A DNA stretch of 64,000 bases from Paracyclopina nana (GCA_019096065.1 JAGUCH010000008.1:5709001-5773000), one strand, 5' to 3'. Counted from the first letter of the stretch, positions 1 to 12,000 are shown. Program-made: numbers and translations. Notes: a model not told the origin generated them from the letters alone.

Positions 1-16
1 TATTAAATTCTTGTAG

Positions 17-767
17 GAAACCAATGGCAATTTGTTGGCTTCATTGGAGCTGACGTTCAGCATTGACTTGTCGCCAGAGGAAGGTGGCACTTCTGTCGAG
101 CTTGTGACCAAGGGGCGTGACGTTGAAGTGAACGCTCTCAACGTTTACGCATACGTCCGAAAATATAGCCAATATAGGTAAAAGCTTGAGAATTACCAAA
201 AAGTGGGCATCAGACACTCAAACTTATTTTGTAGGATGATCACGTGCCAGGAAAAGGCCTTGGAACACTTGAAACTTGGCCTGTTTGATGTCTTACCTAC
301 TGGATCGTTGGATGGACTGACGGCTGAAGATTTGCGTCTTCTTCTCAACGGGGTAAGTGAATTCAACCATGCGTCGAGATGCTTATTTCATGCATTAATT
401 AATATTCTAGGTTGGTGACATCAATGTGCAAACCTTGATTAGCTACACTTCGTTCAATGATGAGTCCGGAGAGAGCCCCGATCGACTCGTAGCCATCAAA
501 AGGTGGCTGTGGTCCATCGTGGAGAAAATGTCCCCGATTGAAAAGCAGGATTTGGTCTTCTTCTGGACGGGCTCACCTGCCTTGCCGGCCTCGGAGGACG
601 GGTTCCAGCCGATGCCCTCGGTGACCATTCGGCCAGCAGATGACAGGCATTTGCCCTCGGCCAACACTTGCATTTCAAGGCTCTATGTGCCACTGTACTC
701 GTCCAAAGCCATTCTCAAGAGCAAGCTGCTGATGGCAATCAAAACGAAAAACTTTGGATTTGTGTAA
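17..767 (+). CDS. hyd: UBR5/hyperplastic discs HECT E3 ubiquitin ligase, C-terminal exons (partial)
   Basis: This is the 3' end of a HECT-type E3 ubiquitin ligase, which takes ubiquitin from an E2 onto its own cysteine and passes it to substrates. Three exons are visible: 17-177, 235-352 and 411-767, with acceptors ending TTGTAG, TTGTAG and TTCTAG and donors GTAAAA and GTAAGT. They encode about 211 residues, most of the HECT C-lobe. The catalytic cysteine is in the motif [19 protein letters not shown], codon 669-671. The ending [10 protein letters not shown] and the segment [13 protein letters not shown] are, from family knowledge, typical of UBR5/hyd rather than HUWE1 or NEDD4-type ligases. 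The N-terminal UBA, UBR-box and MLLE regions lie to the left of the window. The frame is intact with no break. A poly(A) signal follows the stop within 35 bp. I am confident of the family; orthology to hyd rests on the C-terminal motif only. Confidence 0.93.
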
Positions 768-799
768 CCCTTATGATATCAGCCAACTGCACCAATGAT

Positions 800-805
800 A
801 ATAAA
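800..805 (+). terminator. Poly(A) signal of UBR5/hyd
   Basis: AATAAA lies 32 bp after the UBR5 stop codon. Cleavage would be expected about 10-30 bp further on, inside the space shared with the convergent carboxylesterase gene. Confidence 0.7.
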
Positions 806-838
806 GCTGTATAGGTAATAATGATATAATATTGCACG

Positions 839-844
839 TTTATT
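839..844 (-). terminator. Poly(A) signal of the carboxylesterase, overlapping its stop codon
   Basis: On the minus strand the stop TAA (845-843) runs directly into TAAA, so AATAAA shares two bases with the stop codon. The 3' UTR would be only about 10-30 nt and would end inside the UBR5 3' region. Confidence 0.65.
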
Positions 845-3257
845 AATGTTTGTTCGGGCAGAAGTCATTTCGATCCGGATTGTTCCAAGTGGAAATGTAG
901 TCGTACAATACGTTATCAGCGGCATCAATTTTCAAGTAGTATGGCTCAGTTTCAGTCCACAAGGGGACTGATTTCTGCTCAGCTGTCCTAAATGTCCCAG
1001 TGGTGGCAAAGTCGGTCCACATTTTGCCAAGTTTCTTTGAAATTTTCTCATCCTCGCCCAATCGATCGAAGAGTCCAGTTGAAAACAAATAGATGAGCTC
1101 ATCGGCATGGGTCACTCCTAGAAGCAACCAATTAGTAATAATAGGTTCATAAATTGTGAATGGCAGCTCACCATGTGGAAGTGGTGGAGAATTTTGGCTG
1201 AAGAGGAGATTGAAAATGGAGTTTTCACCCTCGTATTCAAACGAGTAGAAATTGGATTGGCCACCGTGCATGGAATTGTACTTCATAAACTCGTAAGTGG
1301 CTGCCTTCAAGAAAAACGTTCCCACAAGCTGCAACGTATTGTAAAAGACGTGATTATTATTATAGTTGATGAAGCATCGCATAGGCGACGCAACAATTTG
1401 ATAACTCCTCACATTAATCATCCCAGGCATCATTTTGTCCCAATCACCCAAATCTGTGATGTTAAAATAGTCGTGCTCGACCACTTCGAAAATGACTCCA
1501 CTCGAGTCGTCCAAGCCCAAGGCGTTCAGCATTACGGGGACAAAATTGTGCCTCAAAAAACTGGAGTTGTGAGTCAGGCCTCGAGGCTCGATGTAGTTGT
1601 TGTACATCACTTGTAAAAAATTGAATAATTAGATATAAAAATAGTTTGCCTCAATTGGACTTGCTTACCACCAAGCACGAAGGATCCCTCGTGTTTATTG
1701 GTGCCGAAAACCACTGGTTTGGGCTCAAATTCTCCAGCTTGAAGAATGTCTTCAGGATGCTTGGAAAGGAAAATTTGCGATCCGTGAGTTTGAGCACAAG
1801 GACTTGTCCCACCGAAACCCATGCGTCCATTGTACCTCTCATTTTTCTGGAATCAAAGTCTTTCACAGCTGAATTGCTAAATGTCGAATTTTCGCTCAAT
1901 TTACAATGTAAGTTGTGTGTGTATCCACGATATCCTTCAGGTCTTTGGACTTCATGCACCGGATCAAATCGTCATCATTGTCAGTGGGGCAACCAACTCG
2001 TCCAGCAATTTCCTTGGCATGCTTCACTGGCTCCTTGTCAAAGGCCCAACCTGCCAAAGCACTACCAGACTCGCCAATCAGCCTTTGGAACTTGTTTTGG
2101 CTCAGAGGGCTCAACATGTGGTAGGAAGCTGAGGCGGAGCCTGCGGACTCTCCGAAAATTGTGATCTGGTTGGCATCACCTCCGAAAGCCTTGATGTGAT
2201 CTCTGACCCAATCCAGGGCCAAGACTTGGTCCAGCATTCCCATGTTGCCAGCAGCATCTGGATGGTCCAAGCACATGTAGCCCAATGGGCCAAGGCGATA
2301 CTGGATCTCCACCAGGACCACATCCTGCTCCAAAAGCACCTTGGGACCCATGCCAAAGTAGGTGCCCATATAGAAAGCTCCTCCGTGGATGAAGAACATG
2401 ACTGGCAGCAATGGCTTGGTCCCACTTTCCAAATCTTTCGGGCTCTAAATCATCAAATGTCATATTTAGCAATCTTTGCAAATTGTCACTTTTAAAAATC
2501 GATCATTGTGGTAGCAATCAACTCCCATTAAACTTCTTTTTGAGTCTAAATAAATTTACCCTTGGGGTGAATACTGCGAGATGAAGGCAGTCCTCGCTGC
2601 CAGTCACTGATTTGGTGGCGAGCTCATCGTACTGATTTTTCATGATGGTTCTTTCCTCGGGTGTCAACCCAGTATCCTTCTGAGCAACCTCGGACATCAA
2701 TTTCACATAAGACTCCTTGAGACTGACTCCAGCCTGAGGACACACTTTGCCCATCCAGTTGAGAAGGTAGGTGAGGAACGAGCCATCAAATCGATAAGAT
2801 CCATCGTTGATCTTACCATAGGGCTCTGGTGGAGCGAAACGCTTCTCACCTCCAGTTGGCTTACCATATGGAATTGAGTAGTAGCTATAGATATTTCGAC
2901 CAGTGTACTCTGATTCCTGAAAGTAAAAAAGGTTTTTATTTTAAATGGAAAAAGTAAAGAAATGTGCCTTTTATAATTGGCTTCTTTGGCTAATTTTAGT
3001 TATTGAAGTTTCATTTGAAGCAGAAAAGTCAAAATGGCAAAAACGTTGCAAAGGCCAGACCAAAAACAGCGACTAGCATTCACACTGACCTTTTTTGTGC
3101 CCAGAATTTTGCCAATACCGTCAACAGTCACGCAAGGATTGGTGTAGCAGGTGAACAAAGGATTATCCTTGGTCTCCCCTTCGGGCGTGAGGGAAGCAGA
3201 TTGGCAAAGGCCGAAGGCCAAGGCTGACAAGACTAAGGCCGACTTCATTATGGCCAT
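843..3257 (-). CDS. Secreted type B carboxylesterase (alpha/beta hydrolase)
   Basis: This is a carboxylester hydrolase of the family that includes arthropod juvenile hormone esterases and detoxification esterases. Six exons on the minus strand are 3257-3090, 2916-2560, 2444-1905, 1846-1669, 1609-1172 and 1117-843. Joined, they give about 651 residues, longer than the usual 550-600. A signal peptide (MKSALVLSALAFGLCQS) opens the protein. The full triad is present: Ser in GESAG (about residue 275), Glu in GTNKHEGS (about 408) and His in GVTHADELIY (about 564); the oxyanion loop is HGGAF. The extra length includes a Lys/Glu-rich insertion before SEDCLHL. The nucleophile motif is GESAG, not the GQSAG typical of insect juvenile hormone esterases, so I do not call it a JHE. 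The ATG could be 3257 or 3248; both are downstream of a TATA box. The 54-bp intron 1171-1118 is a multiple of three with no stop, so exons 5 and 6 also read through as one frame. The acceptor before exon 5 (ACAAG) is weak. Confidence 0.93.
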
Positions 3258-3317
3258 ACTCCTCCTTAACTTAATGTGGTGAGCTGAGTAAGACAAGCCC
3301 TTTTGCGGCTCCAGGGC

Positions 3318-3325
3318 TTTTTATA
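3318..3325 (-). promoter_or_regulatory. TATA box of the carboxylesterase promoter
   Basis: The minus strand reads GTATAAAAAGCCC about 60 bp upstream of the start codons. A start site near 3290, in a CTCAGCTC initiator-like stretch, would leave a short 5' UTR and exclude the upstream ATG at 3296. Confidence 0.6.
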
Positions 3326-3330
3326 CTGAT

Positions 3331-6300
3331 CATACCTAAAGTTATCTCAGTTACGTCAGCCTTAATAATCCTTGGAGGATTAAAATTCTTGTCGAGTCGT
3401 AATTGTGGGCGTAGGCAGACTTGAAGTGCGTATAGGTAGAAATGCAGCTTTAGCGGCATTGGGGGAGGGGCGTGCAATATGGTCTACTAGCCAATGCTAT
3501 GGCAGGTACAACAGCATGAAGCCATAGAGCACCGCCAGCTCATCCTGGATCTTCTCCATTTGGCGGGGGAGGAGACTCTGTGCGACTCCACTGTGGATCT
3601 ACGCAGCTTCTCTTATCAAGCGTTTTCAATCCCCGTTTATGCTTGCATAAATCTTTATGTAACCAAAAATTGTCGCTAAGTACTCAGGGCTGAAGATAAA
3701 TAGTACACTCTAGCATGTTTCTACATATTTTGTCAATGTTTTATTTGAAATCATATGCTTTAATGAGTCTTTAGCTTTTTTCATGCCTAAAATTCAAGTC
3801 TTGCACATTGACCGTCAAAGTGGCCAAAATTAGCTTTTCTGGCAAAAAAGTGGTGGATATCAAGTTTTAAAAGAGATTACAATCATATTTAAATACCTTA
3901 AAGACGCTACGATTTTTAGTTTGCGTCTATTTTAACGCAATTTCACGTGTGATAAGTGAAAACTGTATTTAGAGAAGTCTCATAAAAAAGCTCATGTACA
4001 AAGTGAAAACTAAAAGGTAAATTATATATTCTGACGAAAACTTATCGACAAAAATTATGGTTGAAAATCTTGAAAAGGAAATATGATGTTGATATTATGT
4101 GAGCATTGCTGTGCAGGGAATATAGCGTGTAATAGGTAGCATAGCAGCCCCCCATGGACCTAATTTTCCTTTGGAATGATGATGAGACCTCACACTACTA
4201 TATTCACGTTCAATTAACCTACTATAGCAGTAAACTGATGATGATGGTGGCATCTCGACATTTATCCATGAGATCACATGTTGGTTTTTAAAAAGTCTGC
4301 TGGAATTTCTATGCAATCGCTTTGACCAGCTGTCACGTTTTTGGCACATTTTGGCATCATGCAGAGAAAATAAACGTGTAAAAGTTTATGGCCTTTGTGC
4401 AACTTTTCAGCATGAATTCTCATATCAGCGATGTATGAGATGACCGTATCATTATAGCATCACGAAATCTGGACGCCATATGGATTTTTATAGACGTGCC
4501 ACGAATCTGGGCCACTTTACCTTGCAATTATGTACCAATTGTTATTTCTTCCCTATGCTATACTAGCAGCATGCATTTATGACCAACTCGGTTGAGAATT
4601 AGATTGAAATACCCTATTTTTACTCCTTCAATAATGAAAGTATTAGGAATTAGGCAACAATTAGCAGATGAACAGCGCATCAATGTAGATGTCGAAAATC
4701 GCACCATCTTTGGTCCCTTTAAAACAGCTTGATTGTTTTATAAGGTGAAAAGTCAAAATCAGTGGTGAATTTTGACCCCATTTTGGCTGCGCTGTGCTTG
4801 AGTGTGATGCTGCTGTGCTAGATGGTGAAAACGCCAACTTCCGCTCATTAAGCACCATTTTAGGGGTCGTTTCTTTCTTGAAATGCTCAAAATGGGGGCA
4901 AACACTTACGACTTTAACAGCAGCAGCAGCAGGGACTATTAAATGGAGTTCAAATCGTCTGCTGCTACTCGAAAATTGCCTCAAGTCAATGACAAAGACT
5001 GTGTGTATTGCATATAGGAATTTTTTAACCATGGCACCATTTCAATCCTCCTTGGTGCACTTTTATCATTCTTCTCTCCTCCGTGAGAATTATTGGTAAT
5101 CTCGTGGAAATTGATGCTGCTGCTGCAAATAAACGAACTGCGCGCGTCTAATGATCATGTGCGCGTTCAAATTGTCATCTCATGCAAGCTTGGTGGTTTC
5201 ACTCGACTATTTCGAGCTGCACCAGACAATTTTCCTCTTCTTCTTCTTCTTTGTGACCAGAGCTACTGCCAAACATGGATGACCTTTGGCTCCTTGCCTG
5301 AGCAAGGTTGTCTCGGTACATTTTAAAGGGATAATGAAGATGGAGCTCAACCGCGACAAAACACCGCATGCCTTAATGGTACTGTTCTAATGCGACGTTC
5401 ATCTCCATGCAGCTACTCCGAAATGGATCATAATTGATATTTTATTTTTTGCCAAAATATGCAATCTTCGCAGAATTTTAATCGCTCGTGAAAATCCAAA
5501 GGCTCATTAAGCAAAGAAATTGCAATGATATCGCATTTCAATAGCAGTTATTTTGATTGTTCAAATAAAGCTAATCCTTATCGATTTGAAAAGTGAGGAT
5601 TTTCGAACGCATGTCCACCCCACTGTGCAAGAGCATTTATCTTTCTCATGCTTAACGAGTGGAAGCCTTTTCGGTAGGTTATGGCTTGACTTAATCATGT
5701 GATCCCATTTTGTGCATGAGCAAGACCTTTGCCACGTATTTACCGTCCAAGCTACTACATCGCTTACCGAAGATAAGCAAGGCTCAAAAACTGGTATAGC
5801 CGACTCTTGGAAGCTGTGTGAAGAATTTAGATGAGTCCACGGTAAATATGGTCTATATATATCTGATTCGGGCTCGGATTTTCTAGCAGAGTAAAAAAGT
5901 AGTGTATCCTAAATTCAAGCCCACAACTTGAGCTTTTTGTGGGCTGCTCGCTCCATTTTTTCTGCCTTTATGTCTTTATCGCATCGGCGATATCTTTACA
6001 GCATAAGGCTCAAAGCCTGAGAAAATTCTGCGGCAACTTCAATCAACCCATAAAAAGAGTGAGAAGAATTGGATCAATCGACTTTTATTGCACCGTGGCC
6101 ACTTGCACCGCCACCATGCTTACTTGTGTATAATAACCAATTTCACCCTGGGGCCATTCTGCGTCGACTAATTAAGCCCATCCTTCTTGAAGCCGCCAAA
6201 AAGGAGAATCCATCTTTTACATGCTTACATAGCGCAGTACACTGTAAACTGTGATTGGATTGCCCTGTGGCCACGCGAGTGCATTATGAAGCGATAAATT

Positions 6301-9300
6301 AGCTTTAAAGAGATATAAAGGCAGCAATCTTGCTATATGGCTTGTGGTATGAAGGAAATGTCCAATTAGCCTGGAATTTCTCTCCATACGGACAGAGGAG
6401 CATTTTTGCACGCTGCCCTTTGCCACCTTGGAAATAATGTGTAATGATCTTGTGCCCACTGTGCATCGGCTTCTTTCTTAACGCGACGCTCATCTAGCAA
6501 TTACTAATTTGGGAATTTGCCGAAATGTATTCAAAGGGAGTTTAATTAAGCAAACAGCAGCTGAACGCCACATTGATGAGCCAAAATTAATAAAGAATGT
6601 AATTGCTGTGTAATTATATCGTTTTCAAAAGGCTCGATAAAATAAATGCACATTTTTGTGGGCAGATAATTATTGCAGCTTTCTTTTTTTTCGCCGCCCA
6701 AGAAAAGCCATTTCACGGTGTTTTTCGCTCAATGCATTTATTTTAGAGCACAATTAAAGCCTTTTTTGGCCATAAACACCCATTTTCCCAGTGCAGTGGG
6801 CTCTGAAATGATGATCGTCATCCCTCAAGCATGAAGCAAAATTTAATTTTGATTTATGCCGACACATTTTCAGTTCAGATTTTATCTCCAATTGTGGCCT
6901 TTTGAACCATAAGGGCTCTCTCTCAATATGATATTCACTGATGTAGTAGTGCTCAAAAGCTAGCCTTGAATTATGGCCACTATTTGGCTGACCAGCAAAA
7001 GGGATGATGCTCCACTACACACAATATGCTCCTCTAATTAATCGGAGTGTCCGAACAATTAATTGTCTTTTATGAACTCCCAACTCTTGCCACAGCGTGG
7101 CTATACCACGCATCTTTGCCACCAAGCACGAAATGGATTTTGAGCAGATTTCTACTCTGCATTCTCGCAGTGGTCAAGCACAGCTGGTTTAACGGAGCAG
7201 TTGTAGCTATAGCTACTTAAAGAAGGGCTGTGGCCATATATACTCGATTTTGATCTTGAACGCGCCCAACCAATTTCAAATTGGGTGGTCTTCCATGCCA
7301 AAATGATGCTTATTGCTTGCCAACATGAAAAACAATTGACGCTACTTTAGCGTTGTCATAGATGAACGTCCCTTTAAAAAATAGTCCGAATATGCTCGCA
7401 GCACAAAATTAGAAACTTGTGAAATCGAGTTTTGGCATCAATTTGCGCTGACGCGAAACTGCTACCGTTTGGCAACAAATCACCCTTGGTGATTGGCGGT
7501 TGTGACCATTTGTCGATTTAAAGCAGTATAGTAGTAATAATGCATAAATTCTATCTTATAACATATCGAGAGCTGAAAATAGACCTGAATTGAATGTCCC
7601 CCCTTGAGCCATGGACAATATAGATCTGGCCACTCTAATTGACAGGTTCTAGCAACTGTGGCATGGCAAGATTATATCAGTTTGTAGACGACCAAGTCGA
7701 GAACTTATTGTTTGAATGCTAGAAGTAGCTGAATGCCAACCTCCACTTTTTGACACGCTAATAATTTGCATTGTCATTTTTTCATGCATTTTTTTGGGGG
7801 GGACATGCACACATGCCCCTGTGGTCTGTCCGTCTTTTAACGAACTTTCATTATTCTGCATCACATTGTCTGGCCAATGCACGTGATCGACATTTCGGTT
7901 TATAACGTCGAGCGGATCAACCAGCTGACAGAAAATTTCACTTTATTGGCAATGGCGGTGCCCTGGAGTCTCAAAATTGGCCATAATTTACCAATTGTTT
8001 ACTGCAGTGACATGTATTTGCTTATGCCGATGGGCACGGCAATTTAGCGTTCACGTTAAAATCATATGGCCAAAACCACCACCCACAAGGAGTGAATTGT
8101 TGTCAAACGGTGGCAATTTCGCTGCGACAATGATTGATCCCAAAACTCAATTTCACAAGTCTCTAATTTTGGGCTCCAAGCTTATGTTCGCAATAGGGCT
8201 GTGCGTCAGCTAAAATGCTACATAATAATTCTTTATTAAACATCAAAGTAGATATAGAATTTGGTTTGCAGCATATTTCCTTTTTTTTAATTGCTGTTAC
8301 TTATAATTGACTTAATTCATCCTAAAAATTGCCCTTTTGAAAATTGCTATACTAAACAGTTTCATATGCTATTTTTCAAATAATTTTTCTGAATGCTCAT
8401 ATTCCAGAAGCACCCAGCTCTAATGCATATAGCTGTACGTTATACTAGGCAGTTCCAAGATCAAATTCTGCATTCCTTTGATAGCCTGGCCTATCGTTTT
8501 TGACTCCCCAATTCCTATTGGATCCGAGGCAAAAAAGAAGAGAGAAATCTTGATAAAATGCAAAATTGCATCGTGACTCTGGTAGCTGCAACGAGCATTT
8601 TATAGCGGTCACCACATTCTACTTATTCTGCTGGATTTCTCTCAATAACGCGCGTTCATTTTTTGTTAACTAATGAAAAATTGGACTGGCTTGGCTTGAT
8701 GTTCTTTGCAGCTGACTGAACTTTATTGTTAGCGGCGATCTTGATATCATCAAAAAAGCTTACGGCAATCTAGACGATTTGGGAGGTCTTCCCCATAATT
8801 TCCTTTTTTTTTTCTTGCCACCTCAGTTTCCTACTCAAAGTGTTGAAGAAAATCGTTCATCTACCGATTTCGACGATGTTTTTCAGTTTTGGCCCAGGAC
8901 CTGAATTGTTATGGCCAAATCACAACACGTTATTTACCCACCTTTTCTAGTCAGCTTTTAATTCTGCTCACAGTTCCAAAAGCTAAACGAATAATTTTCT
9001 TCAAGACAGGATTTTGCACATGAACATGGCAACCTTATGGCCACAAGATTGTCGATACATAAGACAAAAAAAACCGTTTTCCCATGATGCTACAGCTTCT
9101 ATATAGCTCTGATCCAGAATAAGGAGGTCACACACATGACAGGTCAAATATCATCCAATTTTCCGCTGCCCCGTGAAATTTGCCATATATTGTGGAAAAA
9201 GCTGCATGTAATTGATGTTGGCACACATCAACCTTACGTTTCAAGTAGCTGCTCCGCATGTGATGTTTTTGGCCTGTAATTTTTTGTGGCATCATTATTG

Positions 9301-9502
9301 CCTCACGGGCTCAAGATGTCATTTAGTAGGTCACCATTTACCAATCTGGATTATTATGCATGCACCAAGAGATGATGAAGATCACAATGGGGGCTAAAAC
9401 GCGTTCCCACGCTCAGCAGTGTGATGCAAAAGTGCGAGAGGAGCATAGCTATACTGCTCTATACCAGAGTGATTAGGCTGCTGTGTGTACCTGTATAGTC
9501 TA
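3331..9502. other. Intergenic DNA without a recognisable gene
   Basis: This is AT-rich sequence with only short, unrelated open frames. A GC-richer patch at about 3500-3640 has no convincing exon. Isolated inverted-repeat ends of the family A element (GTTCATCT or its complement) lie near 5388, 6485, 7348 and 8860. No tRNA, rRNA or conserved protein was recognised. Confidence 0.6.
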
Positions 9503-9661
9503 GTGCGATGTTCATCTATTTGAAAATCAGACAAAATGTCCGGGCTATGAATTCCAATGAATGTCAATTTTAGGTTCCGGGACTGAAAATAATTAGCCGA
9601 GTCTCATTAAAATTCAAATATGAATTTTTGATGAAAAAATTGGAAGCAGATGAACGGGGCA
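9503..9661. repeat. Family A MITE copy
   Basis: This short inverted-repeat element is bounded by GTGCGATGTTCATCT on the left and AGATGAACGGGGCA on the right. It carries the two core motifs of the family, GGGACTGAAAA and GAGTCTCATTAAA. It is non-coding and about 160 bp long. Confidence 0.7.
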
Positions 9662-10221
9662 GAAATCCACTCTGGGTATGCACTATCAGATACGGAGCTT
9701 CTATGTATTTTGGGGCAAGTCGCATAATCTGATGAAACAGTTGAAACCTCTTTGTTCCCCAGCGTGATTTTGAACCCATTTCTTTGTGTCCACAAGTACG
9801 TGTGTAACACCTCCTTTTTTGTCAGGCTGAAATTGGCAATTATTGCAATTTTTTGCAATGAACAGTTGCAGTGGTGAAAAGGTCTTGCAATTGATTAAAT
9901 TCCCATTTTTTCTTATATCTGCCTGCATTTATTACCAGACATTAAAATGAACTGCATCTTATAGATGTTCCATCCAATTTCAGCGGTGCAACATTATTTT
10001 TTCAATAAATGCATCCAGCTTCTTCTTCCACGCCCAATCAATCACGTCCAACTTTTTTGTCCACTTTTGAATCTAGCAGAAGTTAACCACCTCGTAGACC
10101 ATTCTACGTATCCAGTTTGATTCCCCACCAAAAATCAATTGTTCAGTGACATTAGGGCGATCCCATATTCGAATTTTTAGTCAAGTTACGTTGCTAAAAC
10201 AGCAACCTTACTTGATCAGTT

Positions 10222-10454
10222 TGTGCGCAGTGTCGCTGCAAGAATACTAAGTCCTTGAGAGAACTGCGGATGACTGTGAAATAGTTTTCTACGTTTTAAT
10301 GAAACTTACGAAGTTTTCAATAAAGAACGAGTGTAAACGGTGAATGCTGGAACGTAACTGCGGTTCTATTTCAGCTGTTGACTACTGGGGGAGGGAAACA
10401 CAAGTAAGAGCGGGAACATTCAAAAGTATATACATAGCGAGGAGAAATCAAACA
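10222..10454 (-). repeat. 3' LTR of the BEL element
   Basis: This 233-bp LTR, read on the minus strand, begins TGTTTGATTTC and ends CTGCGCACA. It carries a TATA-like TATATAC near the start and an ATTAAA poly(A)-type signal. Its first bases supply the stop codon of the third ORF. It is preceded by a short purine run GCGGGGAA, the likely polypurine tract. Confidence 0.95.
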
Positions 10455-11884
10455 TTCCCCGCTGGGGGCGGAACGTCCCCATAAAGATCTTCTCCGAGTA
10501 GATGGTCAGCTTCAGCCATATCACAGTCTCCTTCGTCTTCTTCTCCTTCCTCTCGCTTGAGCAAGTCCTCGCCAATAGGTTCGGAAAGTCTCGGACCGGC
10601 TTTCGAGCCCGGGGGAGGCGGGATAGGCGTGGCCAACCTCAGGGGCGGTTGAGGCTGCGAGGTTGCGCTGGAACGCGCCATTTGCAGCAACAGAGGTTGC
10701 GGGACTGGCGGAGGCATTAGTTCCGAATCGGGCGGAGGAATTTCTACCTTAAGCGGGGCGATGGGCGCGAAGAGCTGGGCCAGTAGGGCGTTGGCCACCG
10801 AAGCCGCCGGAGGTGCGTCGTCGATCTTGAGCAGCACTTCATCGAAAGGCAGAATTTTTCTTCTAGCCGCTTCCACATCGGAGGACGGGGCCGAATCGAA
10901 GTCTGATCCGGAAGGAGTCGTGGTGGGGCCCGAGGTCATAGATGGCTCTGACCCTGGCTCGAGTGACGTAGACGAGGACGTGATCGTGGCTGACGCAGCA
11001 GAGTGGCGAGGAGGCTTCCACGAATCGTTTGATCCGGCTTCCATGGCAGACGAGGACGAGGGGGAAACCAGGTCAATTATGGACGATGAGGACGAGGCCG
11101 TCCCTGAGGCTCGGCGAAGGTGAGCTACGAAGTCAGCTTCTCCCGTTCTAATTTCCCATCGTCGGTCTCTACGTACAAAGTCATTACTGGTTTCAAAGAA
11201 TTCCCTAACTGCTATATGCGGATTCTTATTCAGAACGCTGTTTAAAGCAGTCAGAGGAACTAAAACGACTTTGTCACTAGATATAGTGCTGACCAGGCCT
11301 TTAGGATCAGTTCTCGGGTCTCGAAAAGTTATCAATTGAGGGAAGTTCGCGATCATTTCATCCCCCCGCTGCTTTGAGCTCGTTTTTGACCTCCGTTTCT
11401 CAATGGGTGGAGGTCTTACAGTAGAAGGAGCACCTAATTGTTCTCTAATGAGGTCCTCGAGGCCGAGTTTCTCCCTCTGAAGTTCGTTGTGGTTTTTCAG
11501 GGCAACTCGGCGGGTTTCGTCCGTTTGCATTGATCGATGGATTGGATAGGGGTCAGATGAACCAAAAAGTTTGATGGATTCATCATAGATATGACCCAGT
11601 TCTCCATAGACGTGGATCGCGTCCTTTACGTTGCCCCTACTGAGGTATAATAATCGTAGACTGTCTAACTTTACCCAGTCTAACCGTTTTTTCAGGTGAT
11701 CGAGCGGTATTCTTGACATGTGGCCTTCCTGGGCCTTGGACCCCAGGATTCGGTCTCGGGGGTTCAGTAGGACCTCGGCAATTCCGCTACCTCGAGTTTT
11801 CAAGTCCCCGTACATCGTGGGCTTGTTGAAGCTGAACCGGTAATTCCGTTTTCGGTTCATGGAGGTGGACGATTGATGAGCCAT
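10448..11884 (-). CDS. BEL element third ORF, unknown function
   Basis: This frame of about 478 codons lies downstream of pol, where some retroelements carry env. I do not recognise it. There is no signal peptide, no membrane segment and no cysteine pattern, so it is unlikely to be an envelope. The N-terminal third is basic and predicted helical (MNRKRNYRF, LDHLKKRLDWVKLDSLRLL). The middle has a compact mixed segment ending RRWEIRTGEADFVAHL. The rest is Ser/Pro-rich and low in complexity, with an acidic tail (EEGEEDEGDCD). The start is the first ATG, at 11884; an upstream GTG-led extension to 11986 is not a likely eukaryotic start. The stop TGA is formed by LTR bases, so the frame crosses the LTR border. 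An acceptor-like CTTCTCGTCTAG ends 8 nt before the ATG, and a TATA box lies about 110 bp upstream. It is GC-richer than pol. Confidence 0.75.
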   Translation of the reverse strand: MAHQSSTSMNRKRNYRFSFNKPTMYGDLKTRGSGIAEVLLNPRDRILGSKAQEGHMSRIPLDHLKKRLDWVKLDSLRLLYLSRGNVKDAIHVYGELGHIYDESIKLFGSSDPYPIHRSMQTDETRRVALKNHNELQREKLGLEDLIREQLGAPSTVRPPPIEKRRSKTSSKQRGDEMIANFPQLITFRDPRTDPKGLVSTISSDKVVLVPLTALNSVLNKNPHIAVREFFETSNDFVRRDRRWEIRTGEADFVAHLRRASGTASSSSSIIDLVSPSSSSAMEAGSNDSWKPPRHSAASATITSSSTSLEPGSEPSMTSGPTTTPSGSDFDSAPSSDVEAARRKILPFDEVLLKIDDAPPAASVANALLAQLFAPIAPLKVEIPPPDSELMPPPVPQPLLLQMARSSATSQPQPPLRLATPIPPPPGSKAGPRLSEPIGEDLLKREEGEEDEGDCDMAEADHLLGEDLYGDVPPPAGNV

Positions 11885-11904
11885 CTTGTTTTCTAGACGA
11901 GAAG
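11885..11904 (-). other. Candidate 3' splice site before the third ORF
   Basis: The minus strand reads ACTTCTCGTCTAG, then AAAACAAG and the ATG of the third ORF. A pyrimidine-rich stretch, an AG and the nearby first ATG fit a spliced subgenomic RNA. The partner donor could be CGA/GTAAAA at 18991/18990, just before the gag start. No RNA evidence is available. Confidence 0.35.
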
Positions 11905-11992
11905 TTTTCGAAAATCGCAGGTTTGAGGACGTGGACGTGGTCTCGATAGGATTTGTGAACACAATGGGGATCGAACCTGGTCCCACGTGAGC

Positions 11993-12000
11993 TATTTATA
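11993..12000 (-). promoter_or_regulatory. TATA-like box between pol and the third ORF
   Basis: TATAAATA on the minus strand is followed by a CACGTG E-box. It would place a start site near 11968, upstream of the third-ORF ATG. It could be an internal promoter or chance. The 424 bp between the pol stop and the third ORF otherwise hold nothing I recognise. Confidence 0.3.

Noticed and set aside
3290-3296. Upstream ATG of the carboxylesterase at 3296
   Set aside because: It lies at or before the start site expected from the TATA box, and the signal peptide starts properly from the ATG at 3257 or 3248.
3500-3640. GC-richer patch upstream of the carboxylesterase with a short minus-strand frame
   Set aside because: The frames are short and conflict with each other, and no good splice sites bound them.
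10502-11123. Plus-strand open frames opposite the BEL third ORF
   Set aside because: They mirror the GC-rich Ser/Pro-coding sequence on the other strand and have no support of their own.
11969-11980. GGTTCGATCCCC on the minus strand, a good match to a tRNA B box
   Set aside because: The flanks do not pair as a T-arm and no acceptor stem or A box fits; it lies in the region upstream of the third ORF.
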